Assembly (NCBI GenBank): GCA_049115935.1
Contig: JAGDZK010000002.1
Location: 1-45,264 of the forward strand
Source of the DNA: Bermanella sp049115935
Lineage (GTDB): Bacteria > Pseudomonadota > Gammaproteobacteria > Pseudomonadales > Oceanobacteraceae
Length of the DNA stretch: 45,264 bases
Reading direction: 5' to 3'
Part shown: in pieces, positions 17,092 through 25,272 of the stretch
Layout: every line of letters begins with the position of its first letter
Numbering within the stretch: position 1 is the first letter of the stretch
The notes under the pieces: generated by a model
Databases searched by the model: none
The model's input: the letters and a program-made list of their open reading frames with translations, nothing else
Told to the model about the DNA's origin: nothing
Translations under genes and position numbers: made by a program

Positions 17092-17688
17092 GTGCCAAGC
17101 CCTTATATTCTCGTTCTCTATTACAGTCATGGCGGTGCGGTAGCGTCTATGGCCGAGCACATTGCTCGAGGCATTGAAAAGACAGGCACTGAGGCCAGAG
17201 TACGCACCGTCCCTAGCGTTTCAGCGGACACTCACAGCTCTCAAAGTGACATTCCAGAGTCAGGCCCTTTGTATTGCACAGAAGATGATTTACGCCACTG
17301 CAGTGGTTTGATTTTAGGCAGCCCTGTTCGCTTTGGTAATATGGCGGCTGCCATGAAATATTTTTTGGATGGTACAACCAACCTTTGGCTAACCGGTGAA
17401 CTTGTTAACAAGCCCGCTGCAGTCTTTACAAGCTCTTCAAGCCTACACGGCGGACAAGAAAGCACCTTACTTAGCATGATGCTGCCACTGCTTCACCATG
17501 GCATGATCATGGCTGGCATTCCCTACACTGAAGCCGAGCTTATGGATACACAGTCAGGTGGTACACCCTATGGCGTTAGTCACGTGGCAGGCAAACAAAA
17601 TAACCTGCCGCTAAGCAATGAAGAAATAGCACTTTGTCAGGCTCAAGGCACACGCATCGCTCAATTGGCAAAGCGTTTAGAGGCATAA
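17092..17688 (+). CDS. wrbA: NAD(P)H:quinone oxidoreductase, WrbA-type flavodoxin-like protein
   Basis: The 198-residue flavodoxin-fold enzyme of the WrbA family reduces quinones by two electrons with FMN. The FMN phosphate loop is YYSHGGAVASMAEHIARG near residues 8-25. The conserved LGSPVRFGNMAAAMKYFLDGT, FTSSSSLHGGQESTLLSMMLPLLHHGM and GTPYGVSHVAG blocks are all present. It starts with GTG immediately after the arsC stop and ends immediately before the DUF2069 ATG, so the three genes form a tight operon. The arrangement with yihY on the other strand matches Pseudomonas. Confidence 0.93.
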   Translation: MPSPYILVLYYSHGGAVASMAEHIARGIEKTGTEARVRTVPSVSADTHSSQSDIPESGPLYCTEDDLRHCSGLILGSPVRFGNMAAAMKYFLDGTTNLWLTGELVNKPAAVFTSSSSLHGGQESTLLSMMLPLLHHGMIMAGIPYTEAELMDTQSGGTPYGVSHVAGKQNNLPLSNEEIALCQAQGTRIAQLAKRLEA

Positions 17689-18051
17689 ATGAACACATTA
17701 AAAACCAGCTATTACATCGCCCTTACCTGCTTCATACTGCAGTTTGTCTTGCTGGGCATTGGTAGCTTTGATCGACCAGACCTTGAGATTAACGGCCCAT
17801 ATGATGTCTTTTTGGGTGTGTTATGGACGGCCATAAAAGGCATCCCATGGTTAGTACTGATACCCGCTCTGATCATGAAAACCAAAAACAGCATGGCTTG
17901 GATGAGCTACGTGTGTTTGGTGTACTTTATTATTTGGATGCTATCGGCATTTGGTGCCCAACACAGCAACCTTGCAACGGTCGGGGTAATGATCACGCTG
18001 ATTCAATTTGTTGCGTCTAATTTGTACACCCGCTTACATAAGCGCCAGTAA
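17689..18051 (+). CDS. DUF2069 inner-membrane protein
   Basis: The 120-residue protein has four hydrophobic segments (about 8-27, 40-62, 68-86 and 92-110) and a short basic tail (RLHKRQ). It matches the DUF2069 pattern of a small membrane protein encoded right after wrbA in many gammaproteobacteria. No enzymatic motif is visible and the function is unknown. It abuts wrbA with no intergenic space and is followed by a bidirectional terminator. Confidence 0.82.
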   Translation: MNTLKTSYYIALTCFILQFVLLGIGSFDRPDLEINGPYDVFLGVLWTAIKGIPWLVLIPALIMKTKNSMAWMSYVCLVYFIIWMLSAFGAQHSNLATVGVMITLIQFVASNLYTRLHKRQ

Positions 18052-18057
18052 CAACCA

Positions 18058-18084
18058 AAAACGCCACTGATTCAGTGGCGTTTA
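18058..18084. terminator. Bidirectional terminator between convergent genes
   Basis: ACGCCACT-GATTC-AGTGGCGT is extended by flanking A/T bases. It lies between the DUF2069 stop and the convergent zinc-ribbon gene and can serve both strands. Confidence 0.85.
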
Positions 18085-18107
18085 ATTAAACGAGAAATCA
18101 AAGAGAA

Positions 18108-18335
18108 TTAATCAATCCACTCGCTTTCATCGTCTTCATCGGCAAGCTCAGTGGTAACAGCTTCACCACATTTTTTACACTTACCTTCAATCATAACAAC
18201 ACCGTCAAGTTCGTATTCAACTGGATCGGTCATGCCCAAATCCACTTGCATACAGTTGTTACACCAGGTTTGCTCTAAAAAAGATGCTTGATCTTCTGCG
18301 TCGCGCTGGTAAAAGTCTCTTTCTTTTCTATCCAT
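18108..18335 (-). CDS. Small zinc-ribbon-like protein (75 aa)
   Basis: From the ATG at 18335, which has GGAG 7 nt upstream, the product has 75 residues. A charged N-terminus (MDRKERDFYQRDAEDQASF) precedes a cysteine knuckle C25-N-N-C28. A second knuckle, C53-K-K-C56 in EGKCKKCGEA, follows 25 residues later, and the tail is strongly acidic (LADEDDESEWID). The four cysteines suggest one structural zinc. I do not recognise a named family. An in-frame upstream ATG at 18359 is less likely because it lacks this ribosome site. Its start is only 34 nt from the divergent exonuclease-like gene. Confidence 0.8.
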   Translation of the reverse strand: MDRKERDFYQRDAEDQASFLEQTWCNNCMQVDLGMTDPVEYELDGVVMIEGKCKKCGEAVTTELADEDDESEWID

Positions 18336-18369
18336 TTTTAACTCCAATTTACTTAGCACAGGATTGTAT

Positions 18370-18876
18370 ATGGAATATCCTCGTTTTCTAGTCTTAGAGA
18401 GCAGTAGTTACGAAGAAGATGCGTATCCCATCGCTGCATGTTGGTCTATCGCCGATGGCCAACTCAAAGATGTGATGATTCGCCCTGAAGATGAATGGCG
18501 CAAATGGGATGCATCAAACGAAGATCGCCACGGCATTACTCGCCAACAAATAGAAATGGTGGGTGAAACAGTACTGGATGTGATTCGCGAGCTTTCTGAA
18601 GATGTGGACAAACAGCCGGTATTTGTAAGCGAACCATTTATGTATGAAAAATGGCTAAACACCCTTTACGGCGCTTATGGAGCGGAGCTGCCCTTTGATA
18701 TCGTACCGATGACTGAGTTATTTCAAATGCACGAAGCGGAACTACAAGAAGAGCTTGAAAACCTTTCATCCAATTTATTATTGGATCTAAAAGTACCAGA
18801 AGAGAAAGTGCGGACATGCCTAGAGCTATACGCACGCTTGCTAGAAGCTGGCTTAGTAGAAGACTACAACGGGTAA
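18370..18876 (+). CDS. Degenerate DEDD-type exonuclease-like protein
   Basis: The 168-residue protein starts at ATG 18370 with AGGA just upstream. It resembles the 3'-5' exonuclease (RNase H-like) fold. The first strand LVLESSSYEEDAYPIAACW corresponds to the Exo I region, where active enzymes have D-x-E. Here the first position is V8 and only E10 remains. A segment DRHGITRQQIEMVGETVLDVI resembles the Exo II surroundings, and VFVSEPFMYEKWLNTLYGAYG the next strand-helix. Missing acidic residues suggest a non-catalytic relative. It diverges from a zinc-ribbon gene and converges with hda (8-nt gap). This fold call is by eye. Confidence 0.62.
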   Translation: MEYPRFLVLESSSYEEDAYPIAACWSIADGQLKDVMIRPEDEWRKWDASNEDRHGITRQQIEMVGETVLDVIRELSEDVDKQPVFVSEPFMYEKWLNTLYGAYGAELPFDIVPMTELFQMHEAELQEELENLSSNLLLDLKVPEEKVRTCLELYARLLEAGLVEDYNG

Positions 18877-18884
18877 ATAAAACG

Positions 18885-19592
18885 CTACCAGTCCATCACG
18901 GCCTTTACAAAAGGCCGTGTCAGCTTGCGCTGAGCACTTAAAGAGGCGTTATCCAACTGCTGTAGCACTTCAAACATTTGCTCCATATCGCCATTCACAT
19001 GACGAACCACATACTTTGCAACATCGGCTGTGATTTCTAAACCACGGTTATGACCACGCAACTGCAAAGTACCAATTTTGAACTCGTCATCTGGGTCATC
19101 AAACTCATAGACCAAACCCCACTTAAGACGAGACAGTAAGTCAGGCAGTTTCACGTCCAACTCTTCAAGGGGTTTATCGGCTGCAAAAATCATTCTACCG
19201 CCAGCATCACGCACGCGATTAAACATATGGAATAACGCTTCTTCCCATAGCTCATCACCCGCAATAGCCTGAAGGTTATCAAGAGCGATAAGAGGTAAAT
19301 CTTCAAGACTTTCGAATACGGCCGGTGAATAACCCACCAGTTCATCAAGGGGCAAATAAACGCTATTTAAGCCAGATGCTTGAGCTTCATGACAAGCAGC
19401 CTGCAATAAGTGACTACAGCCTGAACCAACTTGGCCGCTCACGTAGATGCTTTGCTCGCCCTGACCAGTTGCAGCAAGCTTAATTTGCTCAACTGCTTCA
19501 AGGTCTTGCTTAGCGTAAAAGTTTTCAAATGTAGCTTCATCACGCAACTGAACCCTAAGGGGTAATTGCTCTACAACCTGTATTGATGCCAT
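18885..19592 (-). CDS. hda: DnaA regulatory inactivator Hda
   Basis: Hda is an AAA+ protein that, bound to the DNA-loaded sliding clamp, stimulates ATP hydrolysis by DnaA and so limits re-initiation. The 235-residue protein has the clamp-binding motif QLPL at residues 9-12 and a P-loop GQVGSGCSH at 53-61. A Walker B-like LPLIALDNLQAI lies near 100-111, with AAA+ lid helices at about 185-235. It overlaps the perM-type gene by one base at the end of a four-gene minus-strand run. The order matches Pseudomonas near purMN. Confidence 0.93.
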   Translation of the reverse strand: MASIQVVEQLPLRVQLRDEATFENFYAKQDLEAVEQIKLAATGQGEQSIYVSGQVGSGCSHLLQAACHEAQASGLNSVYLPLDELVGYSPAVFESLEDLPLIALDNLQAIAGDELWEEALFHMFNRVRDAGGRMIFAADKPLEELDVKLPDLLSRLKWGLVYEFDDPDDEFKIGTLQLRGHNRGLEITADVAKYVVRHVNGDMEQMFEVLQQLDNASLSAQRKLTRPFVKAVMDW

Positions 19593-20662
19593 CAGCTTTC
19601 CGAATAAAACTCTGTATCTTTATAAATTTCATGTATATGGCGTAAGAGTACCACAATTATGGCTGAGACAGGCAGCGCCAATATCACCCCGATAAACCCA
19701 AACAGCTGACCACCCGCCATAATGGCGAAAATAACGGCCACAGGGTGCAAACCAATCTTATCTCCCACTAAGATGGGGGTTAAAACCACAGATTCAATGA
19801 CCTGGCCTATGCCAAATACAATTAATATGAAAAGTAGTGACCAATCTAAGCCAAACTGAAAGTAACCCGCCAACATGGCGGCGATAATACCAATGGCAAA
19901 CCCCATATAAGGCACGATACTGGCTAGGCCTGCGATTATGGCCACCAGCAACGCAAGTTTTAACCCTACAATCCAAAGGCCAATACCGTAAATAACAGCC
20001 AAGGCTGCCATTACCCACAATTGGCCACGTAAAAAAGCTCCTACCACCTCGTTGCATTCTTTACCCAACTTGCTTGAGGTACCTTGAAAACGAATCGGCA
20101 CAAGCTTTAAAAGCTTGGCCATCAAAACATCCCAATCCCTAAGCAAATAAAACCCTACTACCGGCACCAACGTAAGGTTCACCACAAAGCCAATAAAAGA
20201 AGATGCGGATGAAGTGGCGTTTTTCATGATAGTTGCGATCAAATCTTGAGCACCGCCCCACTGGCTAATAAGCTGCTCTCGCAAATGATCAACATCAAAC
20301 ACATCCGCCTCTAAAGAAAGCGTATTAATTAACCAAGGCTGGGCCACCACCTTAAACCAATCAAACATGGCCGGCACATGACCATAGAGCACCTTAATTT
20401 GATTCAGAATAAGCGGAACCAATACCAGCAAAACCCCAAGTAATATTAGGGTCATAACGATAAAACAGATAACCACAGAGAGTGTTCGACTAAATCCCCG
20501 TGCCTCCAATCGATCCGCAACAGGGTCACCTAGGTAGGCCAATAGAGCACCCATCACAAAGGGCATTAAAACTGGCTCAAGCTTAAACAATATCCAGCCT
20601 AACAGCGCTAAGATAAAAACCACTACAAATGGCTTCATACCAAGCTGCACTATATTACTCAT
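19592..20662 (-). CDS. AI-2E family / PerM-like permease
   Basis: The 356-residue multispanning protein has about eight hydrophobic helices. AI-2E family motifs include the FVMGALLAYLGDPVADRLEARGFSR N-terminal region, AGLASIVPYMGFAIGIIAAML near 245-265 and VLTPILVGDKIGLHPVAVIFAIMAGGQLFGFIG near 290-325. Members range from autoinducer-2 exporters to Na+/H+ antiporters, so no substrate is assigned. It overlaps the upstream CDP-alcohol transferase by 8 nt and hda by one base, indicating a coupled operon. Confidence 0.88.
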   Translation of the reverse strand: MSNIVQLGMKPFVVVFILALLGWILFKLEPVLMPFVMGALLAYLGDPVADRLEARGFSRTLSVVICFIVMTLILLGVLLVLVPLILNQIKVLYGHVPAMFDWFKVVAQPWLINTLSLEADVFDVDHLREQLISQWGGAQDLIATIMKNATSSASSFIGFVVNLTLVPVVGFYLLRDWDVLMAKLLKLVPIRFQGTSSKLGKECNEVVGAFLRGQLWVMAALAVIYGIGLWIVGLKLALLVAIIAGLASIVPYMGFAIGIIAAMLAGYFQFGLDWSLLFILIVFGIGQVIESVVLTPILVGDKIGLHPVAVIFAIMAGGQLFGFIGVILALPVSAIIVVLLRHIHEIYKDTEFYSES

Positions 20663-21206
20663 TGATGGCTTTCCTTACCCAGATAAACAAATAGTGAACA
20701 CCACTGACAACAGTGACAGCGGCGCACATTAAAATCATATATTGAATCTGCTCGTCACTCATAAGTCCCGTGCCTATGTGAACCAACAGGCTTAAAACCA
20801 AAAGAATCTGAACAAATGTACTCATTTTACCCAGCACACTAGGCTGAACTTCAAATGGGCCAAACCATAGGCGATACAAAGCAGCACCGCCAACCAGCAT
20901 CACATCTCGACCCATAACCAAAACAAACAACCAAACAGGCAGCAACCCTTTCAGGGTTAAAACTGCCGCAGTAGTAACCAACAGTAGCTTATCAGCCAAA
21001 GGATCCATTATGGCGCCCCAATGACTTTTCCAATTAAAACGACGGGCTAAGTAACCATCTACACCATCAGAAACCCCAGCCAAGGCAAACACCACTAGAG
21101 CCACTTTGTACTCACCTATCCACAACAAAACAGCCACAGGCGGTACCGCCAGCAATCTGAGTCCTGTGATTATATTGGGTAAGTAGCGCAGTATGGTTTG
21201 TTTCAT
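20655..21206 (-). CDS. CDP-alcohol phosphatidyltransferase family protein
   Basis: The 183-residue membrane enzyme carries the full CDP-alcohol transferase signature: D47-x2-D50-G51-x2-A54-R55, G64, D68 and D72. Four to five hydrophobic helices surround it. It is a paralogue of the pgsA at 535-1113 and could make phosphatidylglycerophosphate, cardiolipin or another phospholipid; the alcohol acceptor cannot be told from these residues. It is the second gene of DUF2066 / CDP-alcohol transferase / perM / hda, with 4 nt after DUF2066 and an 8-nt overlap with perM. Confidence 0.87.
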   Translation of the reverse strand: MKQTILRYLPNIITGLRLLAVPPVAVLLWIGEYKVALVVFALAGVSDGVDGYLARRFNWKSHWGAIMDPLADKLLLVTTAAVLTLKGLLPVWLFVLVMGRDVMLVGGAALYRLWFGPFEVQPSVLGKMSTFVQILLVLSLLVHIGTGLMSDEQIQYMILMCAAVTVVSGVHYLFIWVRKAINE

Positions 21207-21210
21207 TTAC

Positions 21211-22296
21211 CTACGATTGCCAGCTAAATTGAATGACTTGAGGCACCAAGGGATCTACCCCCTGTTCAGCACCTTCTACAGGTACCGCCACTTGAATCAG
21301 CTTTTTATCCAGCGCCAATACTTGTTTTAATTGGCTTAAACTGCCACTTAGCGTTAATTTCAGTTCCATATCGCTCCCTTTAAGGCCAGCAACAAAGACC
21401 TTTTTAGTAATAGTGAGGTCCTCTAAATAATTAACCACGGCAGCATATTGTTTTAAATTGTCGATATTTCTTACCTTGATCGCCAACACATCACTGCGAG
21501 CATCGTTAGGTTTAATAGCAAAGGTGTTAGCTAGCACCTCAGCTGAAGCACTCAGGCCTGACAAAACCTGCTGACTTAATTCTTGTGTTTCAAACTCATA
21601 ATTAAACTCACGCTCTTTAAAGTAAAAACGCCATTGGCCTACCCAGTTGCCCTTACTGTTCTTATACACACGGGCCGCCATGACTGACTCAGCGTCATAA
21701 CGCTTACTGGCCTCAAGAATAGAACCAGAAAAAAGCCCCCATAGACTCTCTTGCGGCAGGCGAATGGAGTCTTCAAGGTCATACACAGGTAGCACCACTG
21801 GCACACCGCGCACCTGGCTTGCATTGGCTACCGCTTTTGATGCGTTATCATCAGCGCCATCAATCAATACCGAGCGCCCACGCTCTTCTTTAATCAACCA
21901 CAAAAGCACCGTTGGACGATTATTACCCCACAAAGGCAAATTAGCCGCTTTAATAATGCGCTGAATAGATTGCGCTTCAAAGCGCATCTTTAACCAGCTA
22001 GAGCCTGGCGGGATAGACGCATCCCACTCATCTTTTTGCACGGCTTCATAGCTGTACTGATACAAATATTGATCGGCAATCTCCAATGCCTTAAGAATTA
22101 CCTCATTATCAGCAGGCACAGTAAAGCCGCTTACCTTCTGCACGACCTCAATCAAACCTTGCTTAGCGCCATGCTGGCGGCTCACCAATTGCTGATCAGG
22201 CACAGGCACTCGAGCATCATACAAGCCAGAAACGGGCTTAGCCCAAGAAGAAGTAGCGATCAAAATAAGTGCAACAAAACACAATTGAAATTTCAT
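21211..22296 (-). CDS. DUF2066 periplasmic protein
   Basis: From the ATG at 22296 the product has 361 residues and begins with a signal peptide MKFQLCFVALILIATSSWA, cleaved before KP. The 31-codon upstream extension is rejected because it would bury the signal peptide. DUF2066-type features include PVPDQQLVSRQHGAKQGLIEVVQKVSGF near residues 28-55 and WLIKEERGRSVLIDG near 135. The product is probably periplasmic. The family function is unknown. It diverges from purM and heads the operon ending in hda, an arrangement conserved in pseudomonads. Confidence 0.85.
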   Translation of the reverse strand: MKFQLCFVALILIATSSWAKPVSGLYDARVPVPDQQLVSRQHGAKQGLIEVVQKVSGFTVPADNEVILKALEIADQYLYQYSYEAVQKDEWDASIPPGSSWLKMRFEAQSIQRIIKAANLPLWGNNRPTVLLWLIKEERGRSVLIDGADDNASKAVANASQVRGVPVVLPVYDLEDSIRLPQESLWGLFSGSILEASKRYDAESVMAARVYKNSKGNWVGQWRFYFKEREFNYEFETQELSQQVLSGLSASAEVLANTFAIKPNDARSDVLAIKVRNIDNLKQYAAVVNYLEDLTITKKVFVAGLKGSDMELKLTLSGSLSQLKQVLALDKKLIQVAVPVEGAEQGVDPLVPQVIQFSWQS

Positions 22297-22476
22297 GAAG
22301 TGGTCTTTATTCCTATAATTGGCGGCTATTCTGACAAATTCGAAAAAAAATGCAGCCCCCAAGTGTAAATTCTGCCTTCTAAAGCACATGTATGATTTAT
22401 AAAAAGCTTACTAGGTGTTAAAATCCGCGACCTTTTTTACTCATCGATACTTTCCCGCACAAAAGGGCTGCCTAAT

Positions 22477-23532
22477 ATGAGCGATCAAAACAAGTCACTT
22501 AGCTACAAAGACGCCGGCGTAGACATTGACGCAGGTAATGCACTTGTTGACAACATTAAAGGCGTGGTTAAAAAAACCCGTCGCCCTGAGGTAATGAGCA
22601 GCATTGGCGGCTTTGCCGGCCTATGCAGCCTACCAACTAAATACAAAGAACCGGTTCTTGTATCCGGCACAGACGGCGTAGGCACCAAGTTACGCCTAGC
22701 GATGGACCTTGGCAAACATGACACCATCGGTATCGATCTTGTGGCCATGTGTGTGAACGACCTAATCGTGTGTGGTGCTGAGCCATTATTTTTCCTAGAT
22801 TACTACGCCACAGGTAAATTAAACGTGGATGTAGCAACTAATGTTGTTACCGGTATTGGTGAAGGCTGCTTGCAGTCAGGCTGTGCGCTTGTTGGTGGTG
22901 AAACTGCTGAAATGCCAGGCATGTACGAAGGTGAAGACTACGACCTTGCCGGTTTCTGTGTAGGTGTTGCTGAAAAAGCCGAACTAATCGACGGCAGCAA
23001 AGTAAAAGCAGGCGATGTGATCATTGGTTTGCGTTCTTCTGGTGTTCACTCAAACGGTTACTCACTAGTACGTAAAGTGATCGAAGTATCCGGTGCCGAC
23101 CTTAACCAAGACCTAGACGGTCAAACTCTGGGCGATGCATTACTAGCACCTACCCGTATTTACGTTAAACCGATTCTTAAAATGCTAGAAACCATTGATG
23201 CGCACTCAATCTGCCATATCACTGGCGGCGGCATGTACGAAAACATTCCGCGTGTATTGCCAGAAGGCACCAAGTGTATACTTGATAGCGCTGCATGGGA
23301 TCGCCCTGCTGTATTCAACTGGCTACAAGAAAAAGGCAACATCGACTGGCACGAGATGCACCTGACCTTCAACTGTGGCCTAGGCATGATCGTAGTGGTT
23401 GATGAGAAAGACGCTCAAGCCACCATGGACATCCTAAACGCTGAAGGCGAAACCGCTACCTTGGTTGGCCGCATCGAAAAGGCAGGCGAAGGTGACGAAC
23501 AAGTCATCGTTAAAGGCGTAGACGAGGAATAA
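22477..23532 (+). CDS. purM: Phosphoribosylformylglycinamidine cyclo-ligase (AIR synthetase)
   Basis: PurM closes the imidazole ring, converting FGAM and ATP to AIR in de novo purine synthesis. The 351-residue protein has the normal length. It shows YKDAGVDIDAGNALVDNIK at the N-terminus, the GTDGVGTKLRLA nucleotide-binding segment, DLVAMCVNDLIVCGAEPLFFLDYYA, GGETAEMPGMY and the C-terminal THITGGG-like element ICHITGGGMYENIPRVLP. purN follows after 5 nt. The divergent gap from DUF2066 is 180 nt and must hold both promoters. A PurR operator was not confidently identified. Confidence 0.98.
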   Translation: MSDQNKSLSYKDAGVDIDAGNALVDNIKGVVKKTRRPEVMSSIGGFAGLCSLPTKYKEPVLVSGTDGVGTKLRLAMDLGKHDTIGIDLVAMCVNDLIVCGAEPLFFLDYYATGKLNVDVATNVVTGIGEGCLQSGCALVGGETAEMPGMYEGEDYDLAGFCVGVAEKAELIDGSKVKAGDVIIGLRSSGVHSNGYSLVRKVIEVSGADLNQDLDGQTLGDALLAPTRIYVKPILKMLETIDAHSICHITGGGMYENIPRVLPEGTKCILDSAAWDRPAVFNWLQEKGNIDWHEMHLTFNCGLGMIVVVDEKDAQATMDILNAEGETATLVGRIEKAGEGDEQVIVKGVDEE

Positions 23533-23537
23533 GCACA

Positions 23538-24200
23538 GTGAAAGCCGAACAAGCAGAACCTGCGCGTATTGTTGTTTTAATCTCAGGCTCTGGCAGCAAC
23601 TTTCAAGCGATTGCTGAAGCCTGCCAGAAAAAAGAGATCGATGGCGACATTGTTGGCGTCATCAGTAATCGCCCTGGCGTAATGGGTTTAGATCGCGCAG
23701 CTCAGTTTGATATTCCAAGTGTGGTCATTGACCACACTGAATTTTCAAGCCGCGAAGAGTTTGATGGCAAGCTAATCCATGAGATCGACCAATTTGGACC
23801 CGACCTTGTGGTTTTAGCAGGCTTCATGCGCATTCTCACCCCAGATTTTGTGCGCCGCTACAAAGGCCGCTTAATTAATATTCACCCTTCACTGCTTCCT
23901 AAATACAAAGGCCTGCACACACATCAGCGCGCCCTTGAAGCAGGTGATAAAGAGCACGGCGTAACCGTGCACTTTGTTAGCGAAGATCTTGATGGTGGCC
24001 CAAACGTCATTCAAGCTGTAGTACCAATACTAGATGACGACAATGAAGGCAGCTTAAAAACTCGCGTTCAGCAACAAGAGCATGTTATCTACCCTATCGC
24101 GGTCAAATGGTTTGTAGAAGGTCGCATCAGCATGCTTAAAGGCGACGCATATTTCGACAACCAACCGCTTCCTGAGTCTGGTGTGCAACTTACTTCTTAA
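23538..24200 (+). CDS. purN: Phosphoribosylglycinamide formyltransferase
   Basis: PurN transfers a formyl group from 10-formyl-tetrahydrofolate to GAR in purine synthesis. The 220-residue protein starts with GTG 5 nt after the purM stop. It shows VVLISGSGSNFQAI at the phosphate-binding end and the catalytic Asn/His in LINIHPSLLPKYKGLHTHQRAL. GVTVHFVSEDLDGGPNVIQ supplies the conserved catalytic aspartate. Its order after purM and before a DUF3108 gene is common in gammaproteobacteria. All catalytic residues are retained. Confidence 0.97.
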   Translation: MKAEQAEPARIVVLISGSGSNFQAIAEACQKKEIDGDIVGVISNRPGVMGLDRAAQFDIPSVVIDHTEFSSREEFDGKLIHEIDQFGPDLVVLAGFMRILTPDFVRRYKGRLINIHPSLLPKYKGLHTHQRALEAGDKEHGVTVHFVSEDLDGGPNVIQAVVPILDDDNEGSLKTRVQQQEHVIYPIAVKWFVEGRISMLKGDAYFDNQPLPESGVQLTS

Positions 24201-24238
24201 TAAGTTCTGACACATAAATTAGAACAGACATTTCTAGC

Positions 24239-24265
24239 CAGTTGCTGGCATGGACACAGCAACTG
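24239..24265. repeat. Inverted repeat downstream of purN
   Basis: A perfect 9-bp stem CAGTTGCTG / CAGCAACTG spans a 9-nt loop, 38 nt after purN. There is no T tract, so it may be a weak or Rho-aided 3' end or an mRNA-stabilising stem. Confidence 0.5.
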
Positions 24266-24311
24266 CGCTTATACTCAAACGCATACTCACGATTCACCTA
24301 GGCAGGATGCT

Positions 24312-25058
24312 TTGTATCAAGTCATCGTCACCATATTACTCGCTATTCTTTCACAAGCCTGTTTGAGCGACACATCAACACAGCCCAAAGCAACTACAAC
24401 AACTGACTTTTCAACCTATGAGGCCAACTACGAAGCCACCTGGAAAGCAGGCTGGTTCCCCATTACCGTTGACGCCACCCGCAAACTATCCAAAACCGAA
24501 GAAGGCCTGTGGCAACTCACATTTGAAGCCTACTCATCAATTGCAGATCTACACGAAGAATCTCAATACAGCATCACAAATAACATCGTAAAACCCCATC
24601 ACTACCGCTACAAAACTTCGGGCTTTTTATCTAAAAAGCGCAGAGCACAAACCTTTGACTGGGAAAAACAACAAGTCTGGGTGCCAGAACGTGACGAATG
24701 GGCCGACTACGAACTAACACTAGGCATACAAGACAACCTAAGCTACCAAGAACAAATTCGCTTAGACCTCACGGCTGGCAAAACAGAATTCAGCTATGAA
24801 GTGGCTTATAAAAATCGGTTGAAACATTACGATTTTAAAGTTGCCAAGCGCGGTAAAACCAAAACAAAGCAAGGCCCCATCAACACTATTGAAGTCATTC
24901 AAATAAAAGAAAACAGCAAAGAATCGACCCGCATCTGGTTTGCCATTGATTATGAATACCTACTAATCAAACTTGAAACAAAACAGAAAAACGGTGACAG
25001 CAATACCATCAGCCTTAAAAATGCCGTTATGGGCGATCGTACCCTCCAAGGCTTCTAA
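24312..25058 (+). CDS. DUF3108 envelope protein
   Basis: The 248-residue product starts at TTG, with AGGA 5 nt upstream. A short hydrophobic leader with a lipobox-like LSQAC lies at residues 13-17, so it is probably an exported protein or lipoprotein. The body is beta-rich and contains YEANYEATWKAGWFPITVDATRKL and YRYKTSGFLSKKRRAQTFDW, typical of DUF3108. It follows purMN, the usual location of this domain in pseudomonads and relatives. Function is unknown; related proteins have been suggested to act in outer-membrane homeostasis. No catalytic motif is evident. Confidence 0.8.
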   Translation: MYQVIVTILLAILSQACLSDTSTQPKATTTTDFSTYEANYEATWKAGWFPITVDATRKLSKTEEGLWQLTFEAYSSIADLHEESQYSITNNIVKPHHYRYKTSGFLSKKRRAQTFDWEKQQVWVPERDEWADYELTLGIQDNLSYQEQIRLDLTAGKTEFSYEVAYKNRLKHYDFKVAKRGKTKTKQGPINTIEVIQIKENSKESTRIWFAIDYEYLLIKLETKQKNGDSNTISLKNAVMGDRTLQGF

Positions 25059-25103
25059 GCACTCTAGTCCTTTTTTCCTATATCCAAATCACGTAGAATC
25101 AGC

Positions 25104-25189
25104 CCCATCCAGGGGGAGGCTTCGGCCTGAGATGTCTTTTTAGCGAACCCCTAGAACCTGATCCGGTTAATACCGGCGTAGGAATGGAC
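25104..25189 (+). promoter_or_regulatory. TPP riboswitch (THI element)
   Basis: The leader contains the conserved thi-box pieces: GGGGGAGGCTTCGGCCTGAGA (P2/P3 side, with the invariant CTGAGA) and, after a variable stem, ACCCCTAGAACCTGATCCGG then TTAATACCGGCGTAGGAA. The CCATCC/GGAATGG ends can pair as P1. It lies 84 nt before the TonB receptor ATG and should repress the downstream salvage genes when thiamine pyrophosphate is plentiful. Whether control is by termination or by ribosome-site masking is not clear; no strong terminator follows it. Confidence 0.95.
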
Positions 25190-25272
25190 ATTCTTTTGCG
25201 CTCATCACCACCTAGCGCTATTAATACTTCTACGCAGTAACCGGGACTTATTCAATTTTTTGGAAAAGACCC

